Below are positions 43,848 through 53,236 of a DNA stretch of 64,000 nucleotides, piece by piece. The number at the start of each line of letters is the position of its first letter. Positions within the stretch are counted from its first letter, which is position 1. The stretch covers positions 62,001 through 126,000 of the forward strand of contig NZ_JNBQ01000005.1 of the NCBI RefSeq assembly GCF_001019615.1, read 5' to 3'. A program made the translations under genes and the position numbers. A model generated the notes under the pieces. The model was given only the letters and a program-made list of their open reading frames with translations. It was not told the origin of the DNA and ran no database searches. Source of the DNA: Cellulosimicrobium funkei (lineage in GTDB: Bacteria > Actinomycetota > Actinomycetes > Actinomycetales > Cellulomonadaceae).

Positions 43848-45055
43848 CACAGACCTCCGGGGATGCCGTGGCGGAAGGAGACCCCGGGTGCACCGAGCGA
43901 GTCGCCTCGCCCTGCGGCGGGGCCGTCGGCGGTGGCGTCATCGCCGCCCGGGTCGGCGTCGAGCCGCGCCACCCGCGGATCGTCGAGCGGCTGGGCCGCG
44001 GTCCCCAGGTCCACGACGTCGGCGCGCTCGGCGAGCGCGACGAGGAACGGCGCGATGCGGTCCTCGGGCGCGTCGAGCTCGACGGTGAGCGACCCGAACG
44101 GCCGCTCCCCCACCTCGGAGATCCCGCCGTAGACGACGGACCCGTCGACGTCGTGCTCGCGCAGCAGGCGGAACAGGTCCGACCCGGTGTGCGCGCCCTC
44201 CCGCACGCCGACCGTGACCAGCCGGCCGGGGTGCCGCTCGCGCAGCCGCGCGAGGGTGTCGCGCGACGGGCGGTCGTGCAGCGCCGTCCCGACGAACCGC
44301 TGGGCGGCGTCCGCGCCGGGCGCGGAGAAGACGTCGTACACGTCGCCCGTCTCCACCACCTTGCCGTGCTCCATCACGGCGACGCGGTGGCACGTCGAGC
44401 GCACGACCTCCATCTCGTGCGTGATGACGACGATCGTGATGCCGAGCTCGGCGTTGACGCGCCGCAGGAGCGCGAGCACCTCGCGCGTCGTCTCGGGGTC
44501 GAGCGCGGACGTCGCCTCGTCGGCCAGGAGGATCGTCGGCTGCGCGGCGAGCGCGCGGGCGATGCCCACGCGCTGCTTCTGCCCGCCCGAGAGCTGGCGC
44601 GGGTACGCCTTCGCCTTGTCAGCGAGGCCGACGAACGCGAGGAGCTCCGCGACGCGCGCGGCGCGCTTCTCGCGCGGCCAGCCCGCCACCTTGAGCGGGT
44701 ACGCGACGTTCCCCGCGACCGTCCGCGACGACAGCAGGTTGAACTGCTGGAAGACCATGCCGATGCGCGAGCGCACCTCGCGCACGCGGCGCTCGGGCAG
44801 CCCGGTGATCACCTGGCCGTCGACGACGACCTCGCCGCTCGTCACGCTCTCGAGCGCGTTGACGAGCCGCACGAGCGTCGACTTGCCGGCGCCCGAGTAG
44901 CCGATGACGCCGAAGATCTCGCCGCGGCGGATGCTCAGCGAGACGTCGTCGACGGCGTGCACGGCACCGTCACCCTCGCCGAACGTCTTGCTCACGTGGC
45001 GCAGCTCGATCGCGGGCTGCTCGTCACCGCCCTCGTCGCGGGGGACGTCGGTCAC
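43847..45055 (-). CDS. metN: Methionine-type ABC importer ATP-binding protein
   Basis: A 402-residue MetN: Walker A GYSGAGKST, signature LSGGQKQRVGIARAL, Walker B ILLADEATSALDPETT, and a C-terminal NIL (substrate-sensing) domain from about 260. An acidic 45-residue extension after the NIL domain is unusual. The GTG at 45055 with AGAGGA upstream is preferred over the frame-open ATG at 45109. Confidence 0.95.
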   Translation of the reverse strand: MTDVPRDEGGDEQPAIELRHVSKTFGEGDGAVHAVDDVSLSIRRGEIFGVIGYSGAGKSTLVRLVNALESVTSGEVVVDGQVITGLPERRVREVRSRIGMVFQQFNLLSSRTVAGNVAYPLKVAGWPREKRAARVAELLAFVGLADKAKAYPRQLSGGQKQRVGIARALAAQPTILLADEATSALDPETTREVLALLRRVNAELGITIVVITHEMEVVRSTCHRVAVMEHGKVVETGDVYDVFSAPGADAAQRFVGTALHDRPSRDTLARLRERHPGRLVTVGVREGAHTGSDLFRLLREHDVDGSVVYGGISEVGERPFGSLTVELDAPEDRIAPFLVALAERADVVDLGTAAQPLDDPRVARLDADPGGDDATADGPAAGRGDSLGAPGVSFRHGIPGGL

Positions 45056-45192
45056 GTCGGGTTCCTCTCGTCGGAGGCCGGGCCTCCGGGCCGGGGCCGC
45101 CTGGGTCACCTGGGATCACCAGGCATGTCGTCAGGGCCGCCTGTCGGGGTGTGCCGCTCGCCTGCCATCGTCCTCCCCCGGGCACGACGGCG

Positions 45193-45229
45193 CGCGAGGG
45201 CGGACGCGACGTGCGCGCCCGCCCTCGCG
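45193..45229 (-). terminator. Intra-operonic hairpin between metQ and metN
   Basis: CGCGAGGGCGG (45193-45203) and its exact complement (45219-45229) with a 15-base loop, 10 bases after the metQ stop. It parallels the hairpin after the GH3-linked binding-protein gene and would favour binding-protein mRNA over metNI. Confidence 0.65.
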
Positions 45230-45238
45230 GCGACGGCA

Positions 45239-46144
45239 TCAGGAGTTGCGGATGTCGTCCTCGATGCCGGCGAGGATCTCCTGGAGCTCGGCGGGCGAGT
45301 TCTCCTTGATGACGGCGGTACCGCCCGAGGCCTTCTTCTCCGCCTCGACGACCTCCGGCGAGTGGGAGATCTCGGCGAGCTTGAGCAGCGTCTCGTCGTC
45401 CTTGTCCTCTGCCCGCGCGACCCACACGTTGATGTAGGGCTTGGCGGCGTCGGAGTCGGGGTCGTCCTGGAACAGGGCGTCCTCGGGCTTGAGGCCCGCA
45501 TCCTCGACGAAGTCGTTGTTGATGATCGACGCGTCGACGGACTGGAGCTGGATCGGGGTCTGCGCGGCGTCGACGGGCGTGACCGTCACCTTGGAGCTGG
45601 GCAGCACGTCGGCCTCGGTGGAGATGGAGCTCCCGCCGTCCTTCAGCTCGACCAGGCCGGCCTCCTGGAGCACGAGGAGCGCACGCGCGAGGTTGGTCGG
45701 GTCGTTCGGCACGGCGACCTGGCCGCCGTCGGGGATCTCCTCGAGCGACGTGTGCTTGGACGAGTACAGCCCGAGCGGGTAGACGGCGGTCGCGCCGATC
45801 GGCTGGAGGTCGTCGCCCGCGTCCACGTTGTAGCCCGCGAGGAACTGCAGGTGCTGGAACTGGTTCACGTCGAGCTCGCCCTGGGACAGCGCCGGGTTCG
45901 CCTGCGTGTAGTCCTGGAGGTCGACGAGCTCGATCTCGATGCCCTCGGCCTCGGCCTGCTCCTGGAACACGGCCCACTTGTCGTCGGACGCGCCGACGAC
46001 GCCGACGCGGATCGGGTCCGCCGCGTCACCGCTCGCGGCACCGCCCGCGGTGTCGTCGCCGCCGCCGCAGGCGGTCAGGGTGAGGGCGGCCGTCGCGGCG
46101 ATCGCGGTCCAGGTCAGACGCTTGCGGGTGGTCGAGAACGACAT
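45239..46144 (-). CDS. metQ: Methionine-type ABC importer lipoprotein
   Basis: A 301-residue NlpA/MetQ binding lipoprotein: signal peptide with lipobox L-T-A-C (Cys26), a Gly/Asp-rich spacer, then the NlpA domain (IRVGVVGASDDKWAVFQEQAEAEGIEIELVDLQDY, LDVNQFQHLQFLAGYN, YINVWVAR). ATG at 46144 with GGAAGGAA upstream. A 290-base leader with a Cys-rich short ORF precedes it, so expression may follow cysteine or methionine supply. Confidence 0.95.
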   Translation of the reverse strand: MSFSTTRKRLTWTAIAATAALTLTACGGGDDTAGGAASGDAADPIRVGVVGASDDKWAVFQEQAEAEGIEIELVDLQDYTQANPALSQGELDVNQFQHLQFLAGYNVDAGDDLQPIGATAVYPLGLYSSKHTSLEEIPDGGQVAVPNDPTNLARALLVLQEAGLVELKDGGSSISTEADVLPSSKVTVTPVDAAQTPIQLQSVDASIINNDFVEDAGLKPEDALFQDDPDSDAAKPYINVWVARAEDKDDETLLKLAEISHSPEVVEAEKKASGGTAVIKENSPAELQEILAGIEDDIRNS

Positions 46145-46334
46145 GGGAGTTCCTTCCGGTGGCGGCGGCGTCGGTCACGGGTGGCGACCGGCGGGCCGGG
46201 GTGCAGGGACGGTCCTGCGAGGGGTGGGGTTCAGGGTGCTTCCGGCGGGCCATCAGCCACGCGGCGAGCGGGGGCGGCGTCGTCAGGACGACGCGGCAGG
46301 TGCGGCGCAGGTCTCCCTGCGGGTCACGACGGCG

Positions 46335-46436
46335 TCAGCAGCCGCACATTCGCCCGGTGTGCACGCCACGACAGCACGACGTGCCGGCGCAGGACGCTGC
46401 GCGCGGGGTCGTGGTGGCGACGTGGTTCCGGGTCAT
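46335..46436 (-). CDS. Cysteine-rich leader peptide upstream of metQ
   Basis: A 33-codon ORF (M-T-R-N-H-V... ending C-G-C then TGA) with five cysteines at positions 16, 21, 22, 31 and 33, two of them adjacent and two at the very end. A CATGAT box ends 6 bases before the ATG, so the transcript would begin at the start codon. Downstream lies a hairpin (GCGTCGTC, 46277-46284, with its complement 46287-46294). Cys-rich leader peptides controlling sulfur genes are known in actinobacteria. It could report cysteine starvation to metQNI. Confidence 0.6.
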   Translation of the reverse strand: MTRNHVATTTPRAASCAGTSCCRGVHTGRMCGC

Positions 46437-46671
46437 GCCGACATCATGAGCACGGCGACGCCCCGCGCGCCAATCCCCGAGCCGGATCGTCCATCATGTG
46501 GACGCCAAACTGGTCGCATGTCGGGAACTCGGGCGACTGAACCGGGATATATCGGGCGTCAGGCGCCACGGGGGTGCCCGTCTCGCTCGAGCAGGAAGAG
46601 ATCTGCGCCACACCGGCCGGCTCCGCGGCGGTGGGCCGGCGCCCGTCCGGAGACAGGGCGCCCGGAGACAT
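46437..46671. other. Intergenic region between metQ leader and SRP RNA
   Basis: 235 bases with an AT-rich island (about 46548-46560, containing GATATATC) and a GC-rich inverted-repeat stretch near 46635-46670 that probably terminates the SRP RNA. No coding frame is convincing. Confidence 0.4.
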
Positions 46672-46764
46672 GAAGGACCCCCCGCACACCCACCAGAGCT
46701 CACCTACCCTTGCTGCCTTCCGGCCCTGGGGGAGTTCGGCGAGATGATGCCGCACGAGGGGTCT
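46672..46764 (-). ncRNA. ffs: Signal recognition particle RNA (4.5S, small bacterial type)
   Basis: The minus strand shows the conserved domain IV hairpin of SRP RNA (CCCCCAGGGCCGGAAGGCAGC then AAGGGT) and complementary ends (GACCCC near 46763 with GGGGTC near 46676). A TAGGGT -10 box (46776-46771) ends 6 bases before the A at 46764, which fits as the transcription start. The 3' end is approximate. Confidence 0.88.
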
Positions 46765-46898
46765 GCACCCACCCTAGCCCAGGTCGGCGCCCCACCAGAA
46801 ACCCGCTCCGGTGAGGGCGATTCGGCCCGGGCGCCGCGGTCCGGTATCCTCGTTGCGCTGCTGTCGGTGCGCCCTGGGCGCGTCCGGCCGTCGCACCA

Positions 46899-46984
46899 GG
46901 AGGATTCGCCTAGTGGCCTATGGCGCACGCTTGGAAAGCGTGTTGGGTTAACAGCCCTCGGGGGTTCGAATCCCCCATCCTCCG
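46899..46984 (+). tRNA. tRNA-Ser (anticodon GGA)
   Basis: 86 bases with class II layout: acceptor stem GGAGGAT/ATCCTCC, anticodon loop CTTGGAAAG (anticodon GGA), a long variable arm and the T-loop GGTTCGAATCC. The CCA end is not encoded; discriminator G. A TATCCT box near 46852 is a likely -10. Confidence 0.95.
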
Positions 46985-46990
46985 CAGACC

Positions 46991-47022
46991 GAAGGGCCCG
47001 CCGCACTCGCGGCGGGCCCTTC
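46991..47022 (+). terminator. Terminator of tRNA-Ser
   Basis: GAAGGGCCCGCCGC, loop ACTC, exact complement; 14-base arms 6 bases after the tRNA, followed by a T-rich TCGTCGTC. Confidence 0.8.
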
Positions 47023-47063
47023 GTCGTCGCCCGGCGCACGGCCTCGAGGCACCGGCACCGAAA

Positions 47064-47091
47064 AGGCCCGTCGCACGAGTGCGACGGGCCT
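47064..47091. terminator. Second hairpin between tRNA-Ser and the GH6 gene
   Basis: AGGCCCGTCGCAC, loop GA, exact complement; 13-base arms preceded by an A run and followed by TCTC. It can act in either direction. The 160 bases up to the GH6 stop hold nothing else recognisable. Confidence 0.65.
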
Positions 47092-47251
47092 CTCGACGTC
47101 CCGACGGTCCGACGCGCCGGGACGTGGCGCCGGCGGTGCCGCCGACGGCTACCCCCAGCCTACGGGTGTCTGGCCCGGAACGGCAGGGGTCTCTCGCCCC
47201 GAGTGCCCGTGATCTGTGCGACCTGGGCGGCCCGGATCCCCTGGCGAGGGG

Positions 47252-48854
47252 TCAGACGACGTGGCACGGGCGCCCTCCGAGGGTCACGAGCTGCGGGTCG
47301 GCACCCGGGGTGCCCGACGCGACGAAGCCGAACGTCGTGGTCGCGCCCGGCCGTACGGTCGCGTTCCACGACAGGCTGTGCGCGGTGACCGCGTCACCGT
47401 CGCGCCCGGCCCGCGCGCCCCACACGTCGGTGAGCCGCTGGTCCCCGTCGGGGGTCCAGCGCAGCTCCCACCCGTCGAGCGGCGCCGTGCCGGTGTTGCG
47501 GAGCTCGACCTGGGCGATGAAGCCGCTGCCCTTCTTGCCCTGCCACGTCCCGTGGACGGTGTACGCGACCTCGCAGGTCGGGCGCTCGACGGGGGGGCAC
47601 GGCGAGCGCGAGGAGCTCGGCCGCCTGCTCGACGAACCACTGCCCCGCGGCCGGGTCCTCGATGCCGCGGGCGGGGTCGAGCGGGCCGCCGGTGCCCCGG
47701 TAGCACTTCCCGTCGGACTCCCCCGGCACCTTGATCCACAGGTAGGCGTCGACGAACGGGTCGCCGGTGTCCGTCGTCGGCCGCTCGCCGAGGCCCCGGT
47801 CGGGCGGGTTGCACCACACCTCCGGGTCGGGGAACGCGCCGGGCGGCGCGGTCCACGGGCCCTGGCCGTTGCGGCTCGTGTCGATGACGACGTGCTTCTG
47901 CACCGCCGGGTCGCGCACGACGCCCGTGTCCGCGTACGCCTGGGCGTACGCGGCGTCGGTGAGGCCCCAGGTGGAGAAGTCGTCCGGGTTCGCCGGGTAG
48001 TACTGGCTCGCGCACCACGCGGGCTCCCACCAGCTGTTCACCGACAGGTTGACGCAGTCGCTGATCCACGTCCCGTACTTCACGAGGCGCTCGGTCTCGA
48101 CGTAGTTGGACGCGTTGACGAACACGCCGTCGGCACGCTCGACGCCCGCCTTGATCAGGCGGTCGGTGATGTCGCCGACCCCGAGCCACCCGCTGTGCGT
48201 CCCGTCGAGGTACACGGACGTCGCCGGGAGCGCCGTGAGCGTGTCGACGGCGTGGTTGAGCTGGACGAACCGGTCCGCCGCGGCGGTCTCCGGGTCGAGC
48301 TCGGCGGGGCGGCACCACTCCGCGTTCCCGTTGATGTCGGTGTACCAGGGGATGATCCCGAGCCCGTCCGGCTCGAGGATCACGATCGCCGGGTCGTCGC
48401 CGATCCCCTCGGCGAGGGCGTCCACCCACGCCGTGTAGGCGGCCGTGTCCGCGGCGCCGCCCGCGGAGTACTGCGCGCAGTCGCGGAACGGCAGGTTGTA
48501 GACGACGACGGTGGGCACCGCGCCGTCCGTCGCGGCCGCCTGCACGACGGACGCGACGTCGTCGCGCACCTCGTCGGGCGTGCCGCCGGTGAACCACGAG
48601 GCCGACGGGAACGACCCGAGGAGCTGGGCGTCCGCGCGCGCCTGCCCCGTGAGGGTGGCGGCGGCCTGGAGAGTCGTGGAGAAGGGGTCCACGTAGAGGC
48701 GGGTCTCCGGCCCGACGACGTCGTCCGCCGCGGGGGCGGCCGTCGCCCGGGGCGCGGCGGGGGTCGGGGCGGCGCCGGCGCTCCCGCCGACGACGAGCAG
48801 CGGGGCCGCGAGCGCGAGCCCGGCGGCGGCGGACAGGACGGCACGACGTCTCAT
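47252..48854 (-). pseudogene. Secreted GH6 cellulase with CBM2, interrupted by a frameshift at a C7 run
   Basis: Signal peptide (about 1-30), GH6 catalytic domain (about 45-415) and a CBM2. GH6 landmarks are VVYNLPFRDCAQYSAGG, VILEPDGLGIIPW (catalytic EPD) and IKVPGESDGKC. Directly after the domain, the seven-base run 47591-47597 shifts the frame and the CBM2 (Cys-bounded, CEVAYTVHGTWQG to GGRPCHVV) lies in another frame, ending at 47252. Removing one base fuses them into a 533-residue protein with a very short linker. Start ATG 48854 with AAGGAG upstream. A CelR/CebR-type operator lies 41 bases upstream. As written, the enzyme would lose its CBM; an assembly indel is an equal possibility. 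Confidence 0.85.
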
Positions 48855-48894
48855 GCGGATCTCCTTCGATCGACACGGGGTGCGGGACGACGGA

Positions 48895-48908
48895 TGGAAG
48901 CGCTCCCA
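48895..48908 (-). promoter_or_regulatory. CelR/CebR-type (LacI family) operator of the cellulase gene
   Basis: TGGAAGCGCTCCCA, one base from the 14-base palindrome TGGGAGCGCTCCCA recognised by CelR/CebR regulators of cellulase genes in Thermobifida and Streptomyces. A partial copy (GAGCGCTCCC) is at 48970-48979. Confidence 0.8.
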
Positions 48909-48986
48909 TCGCGTCGTGACCTCCACTCAACCGGCCCCGGCCAGCGGCGTCAAGGGGTGCGCCGCGGCAGAGCGCTCCCTCGTGGG

Positions 48987-49031
48987 TGGACAGGCATTGA
49001 ACAAGTGTTTAGTCTGTTGAACGTGCGTTCA
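48987..49031 (+). promoter_or_regulatory. Promoter with tandem TetR operators (leaderless start)
   Basis: TGGACA (48987-48992), 17-base spacer, TAGTCT (49010-49015), then 7 bases to the GTG. Two palindromes, TGAACAAGTGTTTA (48998-49011, imperfect) and TGAACGTGCGTTCA (49018-49031, perfect), are centred 20 bases apart. They cover the -10 box and the start codon. Confidence 0.75.
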
Positions 49032-49724
49032 GACAAACCCTCACCGACCGGCCGCGCCCGCCCCGCGCCGTCGACCACCGACGACCTGACGACCCGCGCC
49101 CGCATCCGCGACGCCGCGATCTCGCGGTTCGCGCGCGACGGGTTCGGTGCCCCGCTGCGCACCATCGCCACCGACGCCGGGGTGAGCGCGGCGCTCGTCG
49201 TGCACCACTTCGGCTCCAAGGAGGGGCTGCGCCGCGCGTGCGACGACTACGTGTTCGACGCCGTGCGCGCCGCCAAGACCGACGCCATCTCGCCGCAGGA
49301 CCCGGCTGCCGGGCCGATGGCGCTGTTCACCCAGCTCGCCGGGATCGAGGACTACGCGCCCGTGTTCGAGTACACGCTGCGCAGCCTCCAGGCGGGCGGG
49401 GACCTCGCGCGGTCGTTCGTCGAGCACCTCACGCAGGTCACGCTCGAGTACATGGAGTCCGGCGTCGCCGCCGGCGTCATCCGCCCCAGCCGCGACGAGG
49501 CCGCCCGCGCGCGCTACCTCGTCTCGCTCTCGCTCGGCTCGCTGCTGATCGACGGCGCGCTGCGCGAGCGGAGCGAGCCGCGCGACCCCGAGGCGGACCT
49601 CCGCGAGTACGTCGAGCGCGTGATGCTCCCCGCGCTCGAGGTCTTCACCGAAGGACTCTTCGTCGAGCCCACGCTGCTCGACGCCTACGTGCAGCACACC
49701 ACCCACCAGGAGGAGACGCGATGA
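49023..49724 (+). CDS. TetR-family regulator of an ABC exporter
   Basis: A 233-residue TetR regulator: HTH at about 20-65 ([45 protein letters not shown]) and a C-terminal ligand-binding domain of the TetR_C_33 kind. The GTG at 49023 lies inside a perfect operator palindrome, 7 bases after a -10 box, indicating tight autorepression of a leaderless mRNA. The stop overlaps the ATPase start codon (ATGA). It should be relieved by the exported substrate. Confidence 0.92.
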   Translation: MRSDKPSPTGRARPAPSTTDDLTTRARIRDAAISRFARDGFGAPLRTIATDAGVSAALVVHHFGSKEGLRRACDDYVFDAVRAAKTDAISPQDPAAGPMALFTQLAGIEDYAPVFEYTLRSLQAGGDLARSFVEHLTQVTLEYMESGVAAGVIRPSRDEAARARYLVSLSLGSLLIDGALRERSEPRDPEADLREYVERVMLPALEVFTEGLFVEPTLLDAYVQHTTHQEETR

Positions 49725-50656
49725 CGAGCACGACCCCCGCCGTCGAGGTGCACGACCTGCGCAAGGCCTTCGGCCACGTGCAGGCGCTCGACGGCCTCGA
49801 CCTCACCGTCCGCGCGGGCGAGGTCGCCGGGTTCCTCGGACCGAACGGCGCGGGCAAGTCGACCACCATCCGGGTGCTGCTCGGGCTGCTGCGGCCCGAC
49901 TCCGGCAGCGCCCGGCTGCTCGGCGGCGACCCCTGGCACGACGCCGTCGACCTGCACCGGCGCCTCGCGTACGTGCCCGGCGACGTCAACCTGTGGCCCA
50001 ACCTCACCGGCGGCGAGGCGATCGACCTGCTCACCCGCCTGCGCGGGAGCGTCGACCCGCAGCGCAAGAAGCTGCTGCTCGACCGCTTCGAGCTCGACCC
50101 GTCGAAGAAGGCGCGCACCTACTCCAAGGGGAACCGGCAGAAGGTGGCGCTCGTCGCGGCGTTCGCGTCCGACGTCGAGCTGCTCGTCCTCGACGAGCCG
50201 ACGTCGGGCCTCGACCCCCTCATGGAGTCCGTGTTCACGCAGTGCGTGCGCGAGGTGACGGCCGAAGGCCGCTCCGTCCTGCTCTCGAGCCACATCCTGG
50301 CCGAGGTCGAGAAGCTCTGCGACACCGTGACGATCATCCGCGCGGGCCGCACGGTCCAGTCGGGGACGCTCACCGAGCTGCGGCACCTCACGCGGTCGTC
50401 GGTCACCGCCGTGACCGAGCGCGACCCCTCGGCGCTCGACGCGCTCGACGGCGTGCACGACCTCGTCGTCGAGCCGGGCGCGGACGGCACGCGGGCGCGG
50501 TTCGACGTGGACAACGACCACGTCGAGGCCGTGCTGCGCGCGCTCACCGACCTCGGCCTGCGCTCCGTGACGGTCAACCCCCCGTCGCTCGAGGAGCTGT
50601 TCCTGCGCCACTACGGCGACGAGCTCGCCGTGCTCGACGGGGCGGGCGCGCTGTGA
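49721..50656 (+). CDS. ABC exporter ATP-binding protein
   Basis: A 311-residue ATPase: Walker [10 protein letters not shown], signature [15 protein letters not shown] (a variant of LSGGQ), Walker [18 protein letters not shown]-loop [12 protein letters not shown], and a C-terminal regulatory domain. AGGAGGAG precedes the ATG. The variant signature is usual in this exporter group (polyketide/tetronasin-type transporters). Confidence 0.92.
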   Translation: MTSTTPAVEVHDLRKAFGHVQALDGLDLTVRAGEVAGFLGPNGAGKSTTIRVLLGLLRPDSGSARLLGGDPWHDAVDLHRRLAYVPGDVNLWPNLTGGEAIDLLTRLRGSVDPQRKKLLLDRFELDPSKKARTYSKGNRQKVALVAAFASDVELLVLDEPTSGLDPLMESVFTQCVREVTAEGRSVLLSSHILAEVEKLCDTVTIIRAGRTVQSGTLTELRHLTRSSVTAVTERDPSALDALDGVHDLVVEPGADGTRARFDVDNDHVEAVLRALTDLGLRSVTVNPPSLEELFLRHYGDELAVLDGAGAL

Positions 50657-52329
50657 GCGCCCCCGGGTCCGCTCGCACGGCGGCACCACCGAGCAGGCGG
50701 CGCGCCGCCGTCGCGCCCGAGCCGCACCGGCGCGGCCGCGCGGCCACGGGCTGGACCACGCTGCTGCGCTTCGTGCTGCGCCGCGACCGCGTCCGCATCC
50801 CCGTGTGGACGGCGTCGATCGCGCTCCTGTTCGGGTACGCGGCCGTCGCGCTCGACACGCTCTACCCCACGGCGGCCGACCGCCAGGCGCGCGCCGCGCT
50901 CGTGTCCAGCCCCGCGGGCATCATGCTGTCCGGACCGCAGTACGGGATCGAGGACTACACGCTCGGCGCGATGATCGCGAACGAGATGGCGCTCACCGTG
51001 ATGGTCGCCGTCGCGATCATGAGCATCTCCCTCGTCGTGCGGCACACGCGCGCCGAGGAGGAGACCGGGCGGGCGGAGCTCGTCCGGGCCGGCGTCGTCG
51101 GGCGACACGCCCCCGCGACGGCGGCGTTCGTCGCGGCGCTCGTCGCCAACGCGGCGATCGCGCTCGCGACGGGAGCGGTCCTCGTCGCGACCGGGCTCGA
51201 CGCCGTCGACTCGTTCGCGCTCGGCGCGGCCGTCGGGGTCACGGGGCTCGTGTTCGGCGCCGTCGCGGTCGTGACGAGCCAGGTCACCGAGCACGCGCGC
51301 GCCGCGAGCGGCCTCGCGCTCGCCGTGCTCGGCGTCGCGTTCCTGCTGCGCGCCGTCGGCGACGTCCAGGAGGAGCACGGGAGCTGGGTCTCGTGGCTCT
51401 CCCCCATCGGCTGGGCGCAGCAGATCCGCGCGTTCGTCGACCTGCGCTGGTGGCCCCTCGGCCTCTCGGTCGCGCTCGTCGCGCTGCTCCTCGCCCTGGG
51501 CGCGGCGCTCGCCGCGCGTCGCGACCTCGGCGCGGGCCTGGTCCCTCCGCGCGCGGGCCGGCCCGACGCCGTCGGGTGGCTCGCGAGCCCGCTCGCCCTC
51601 GCGTGGCGCCAGCAGCGCGCGTCCGTGGTCGCGTGGGGCGTCGGGGTCGGCGTCACCGCGCTCGCGTGCGGGACGTTCGTCGACTCCGTGGGCGACATGG
51701 TCGCCGACAACCCCGAGATCGCGCAGATGCTCGGCGACGCCACCGACCTCGTGGGCGGGTTCGTCGCGATCATGGCCCTCTTCCTCGGGCTCGGCGCGGG
51801 TGGCTTCGCGGTCGCGTCGGCCCAGCGGGCCCGCGGCGAGGAGACGGCGGGGCGGCTCGAGCCCGTGCTCGCGACCGGGGTCGGGCGCGTCCGCTGGCTC
51901 GGGGCCCAGCTCGTCGTGACCCTGGTCGGGACGTCGGTGCTGCTCGCCATGAGCGCCGTCGGGCTGTGGCTCGGCGCGCTGAGCGTCGGGGAGGACGCCT
52001 TCGGGTTCGGGGACTACCTCGCCGCGTCGTTCGCGTACCTCCCGGCGATCGCGGTCGTCGCGGGCGTCGCGGTCGCGGCCTTCGGCTGGCGTCCGGGGCT
52101 CGCGGCGCTCGCCTGGGCGCTCCTCGCCTACTCGTTCGTCGTGACGATGTTCGGTGCCCTGCTCGACCTCCCGTCCTGGGCCAGCGGCGTCTCGCCGTTC
52201 TGGCACGTCCCCCAGCTCCCGGGGGCCGACGTCGAGGCGTGGCCGTTCGTCTGGCTCACGCTCCTCGCCGTGGCGCTCGTCACGCTGGGTCTGGTCGGCT
52301 TCCGCCGCCGCGACGTCCCGCGTCCCTGA
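50653..52329 (+). CDS. Large ABC exporter permease (polyketide-antibiotic exporter type)
   Basis: A 558-residue permease with about twelve helices arranged as two ABC-2-like halves: [26 protein letters not shown] at the start of the first and [29 protein letters not shown] at the start of the second. GTG overlaps the ATPase stop (GTGA). Proteins of this type export ionophores or other antibiotics and give resistance; no biosynthetic cluster is in the window. Confidence 0.92.
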   Translation: MSAPGSARTAAPPSRRRAAVAPEPHRRGRAATGWTTLLRFVLRRDRVRIPVWTASIALLFGYAAVALDTLYPTAADRQARAALVSSPAGIMLSGPQYGIEDYTLGAMIANEMALTVMVAVAIMSISLVVRHTRAEEETGRAELVRAGVVGRHAPATAAFVAALVANAAIALATGAVLVATGLDAVDSFALGAAVGVTGLVFGAVAVVTSQVTEHARAASGLALAVLGVAFLLRAVGDVQEEHGSWVSWLSPIGWAQQIRAFVDLRWWPLGLSVALVALLLALGAALAARRDLGAGLVPPRAGRPDAVGWLASPLALAWRQQRASVVAWGVGVGVTALACGTFVDSVGDMVADNPEIAQMLGDATDLVGGFVAIMALFLGLGAGGFAVASAQRARGEETAGRLEPVLATGVGRVRWLGAQLVVTLVGTSVLLAMSAVGLWLGALSVGEDAFGFGDYLAASFAYLPAIAVVAGVAVAAFGWRPGLAALAWALLAYSFVVTMFGALLDLPSWASGVSPFWHVPQLPGADVEAWPFVWLTLLAVALVTLGLVGFRRRDVPRP

Positions 52330-52393
52330 CGCGAGACCGTCGCGGCCTCCGGCTAGGCTCGATCCACCTTTTCCGACCACGGAGGTGACGGTC

Positions 52394-53236
52394 ATGTCCA
52401 CGCCCGACCGGAGCGACGCGACGCGCTCGGCCAGGGCCACCCTGCACGAGTGGGTCGCCGCGATCCCCACCCAGGAGCCGAGCCGAGGGCCGGACGGCGC
52501 CGCGGGCGTCCCCGACCCGCGCACGTGGGTCGCGGCGCTCGCGCTCGAGGGGACGTGGCTCGGTCTCTACCAGGACGCGTACGACCTCACCGAGGCCGAG
52601 TGGGAGGACCTGATCGGCGACCTCTCCCGGTACGCGGACGTGCGGCCGCCGGCGAGCGCCGTCGTCTTCCGCGACGTGGACCTCGACGAGGACCCGTTCC
52701 GCGACGACGAGCGCCCGCTCGTGGACGCCGTGCTGCGGGTCGCGCTCGAGGAGGGGGTCGAGAACGTCACGCTCGCCGCGGTCGCCCGCCGCTGCGAGCG
52801 CAGCGAGTCGACGCTGCGCTCGATGTTCGGCGACGCGGAGACGCTCGTCGACGACGTCGCGCTCGAGGTCCTGCAGTCCGGGTTCGACGACCTCTCGCCG
52901 CTGCGCCTCGACCCGTCGCGCGCGGCGGTCGCGGCGTCGGTCGCCGCGCTCGACGACTCGCGCAAGGCCGCGGCGCTCCTGCGCCTGTACGCGCTGGGCG
53001 GGGTCGCGCGCGACGACGTCCCCGAGGGGCAGCACGCGGTGCACGCGCTCGTGCTGCGCGCGTGGCGCGAGGAGGGCGCGCCGTCGTCGCTCGTGCTCGC
53101 GGCGCTCGCGTGCGACGGCTGGCGCGCGGGCGAGCTCCAGCGCGCGCTGCTGTTCCCGCCCGCGCTGCCGGGCGCCGTCGTGCGCGAGCTCGCGCGCGTC
53201 GTGGACGACGCGTCGGGTCACTCCTCGAACCGGTAG
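52394..53236 (+). CDS. TetR-like HTH protein with N-terminal extension
   Basis: A 280-residue protein. Residues 1-110 are an unusual N-terminal extension (LHEWVAAIPTQEPSRGPDG and EGTWLGLYQDAYDLTEAEWEDLIG). At about 115-160 a TetR-type HTH is recognisable (LRVALEEGVENVTLAAVARRCERSESTLRSMFGDAETL), then a helical C-terminal domain. GGAGGTGA lies 5 bases before the ATG. Its last 19 bases overlap the convergent kdpE gene. Targets unknown. Confidence 0.7.
   Translation: MSTPDRSDATRSARATLHEWVAAIPTQEPSRGPDGAAGVPDPRTWVAALALEGTWLGLYQDAYDLTEAEWEDLIGDLSRYADVRPPASAVVFRDVDLDEDPFRDDERPLVDAVLRVALEEGVENVTLAAVARRCERSESTLRSMFGDAETLVDDVALEVLQSGFDDLSPLRLDPSRAAVAASVAALDDSRKAAALLRLYALGGVARDDVPEGQHAVHALVLRAWREEGAPSSLVLAALACDGWRAGELQRALLFPPALPGAVVRELARVVDDASGHSSNR

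Noticed and set aside
46145-46440. SAM riboswitch upstream of metQ
   Set aside because: No SAM-I, SAM-II or SAM-IV core sequences are present; a Cys-rich leader ORF explains the long leader better.
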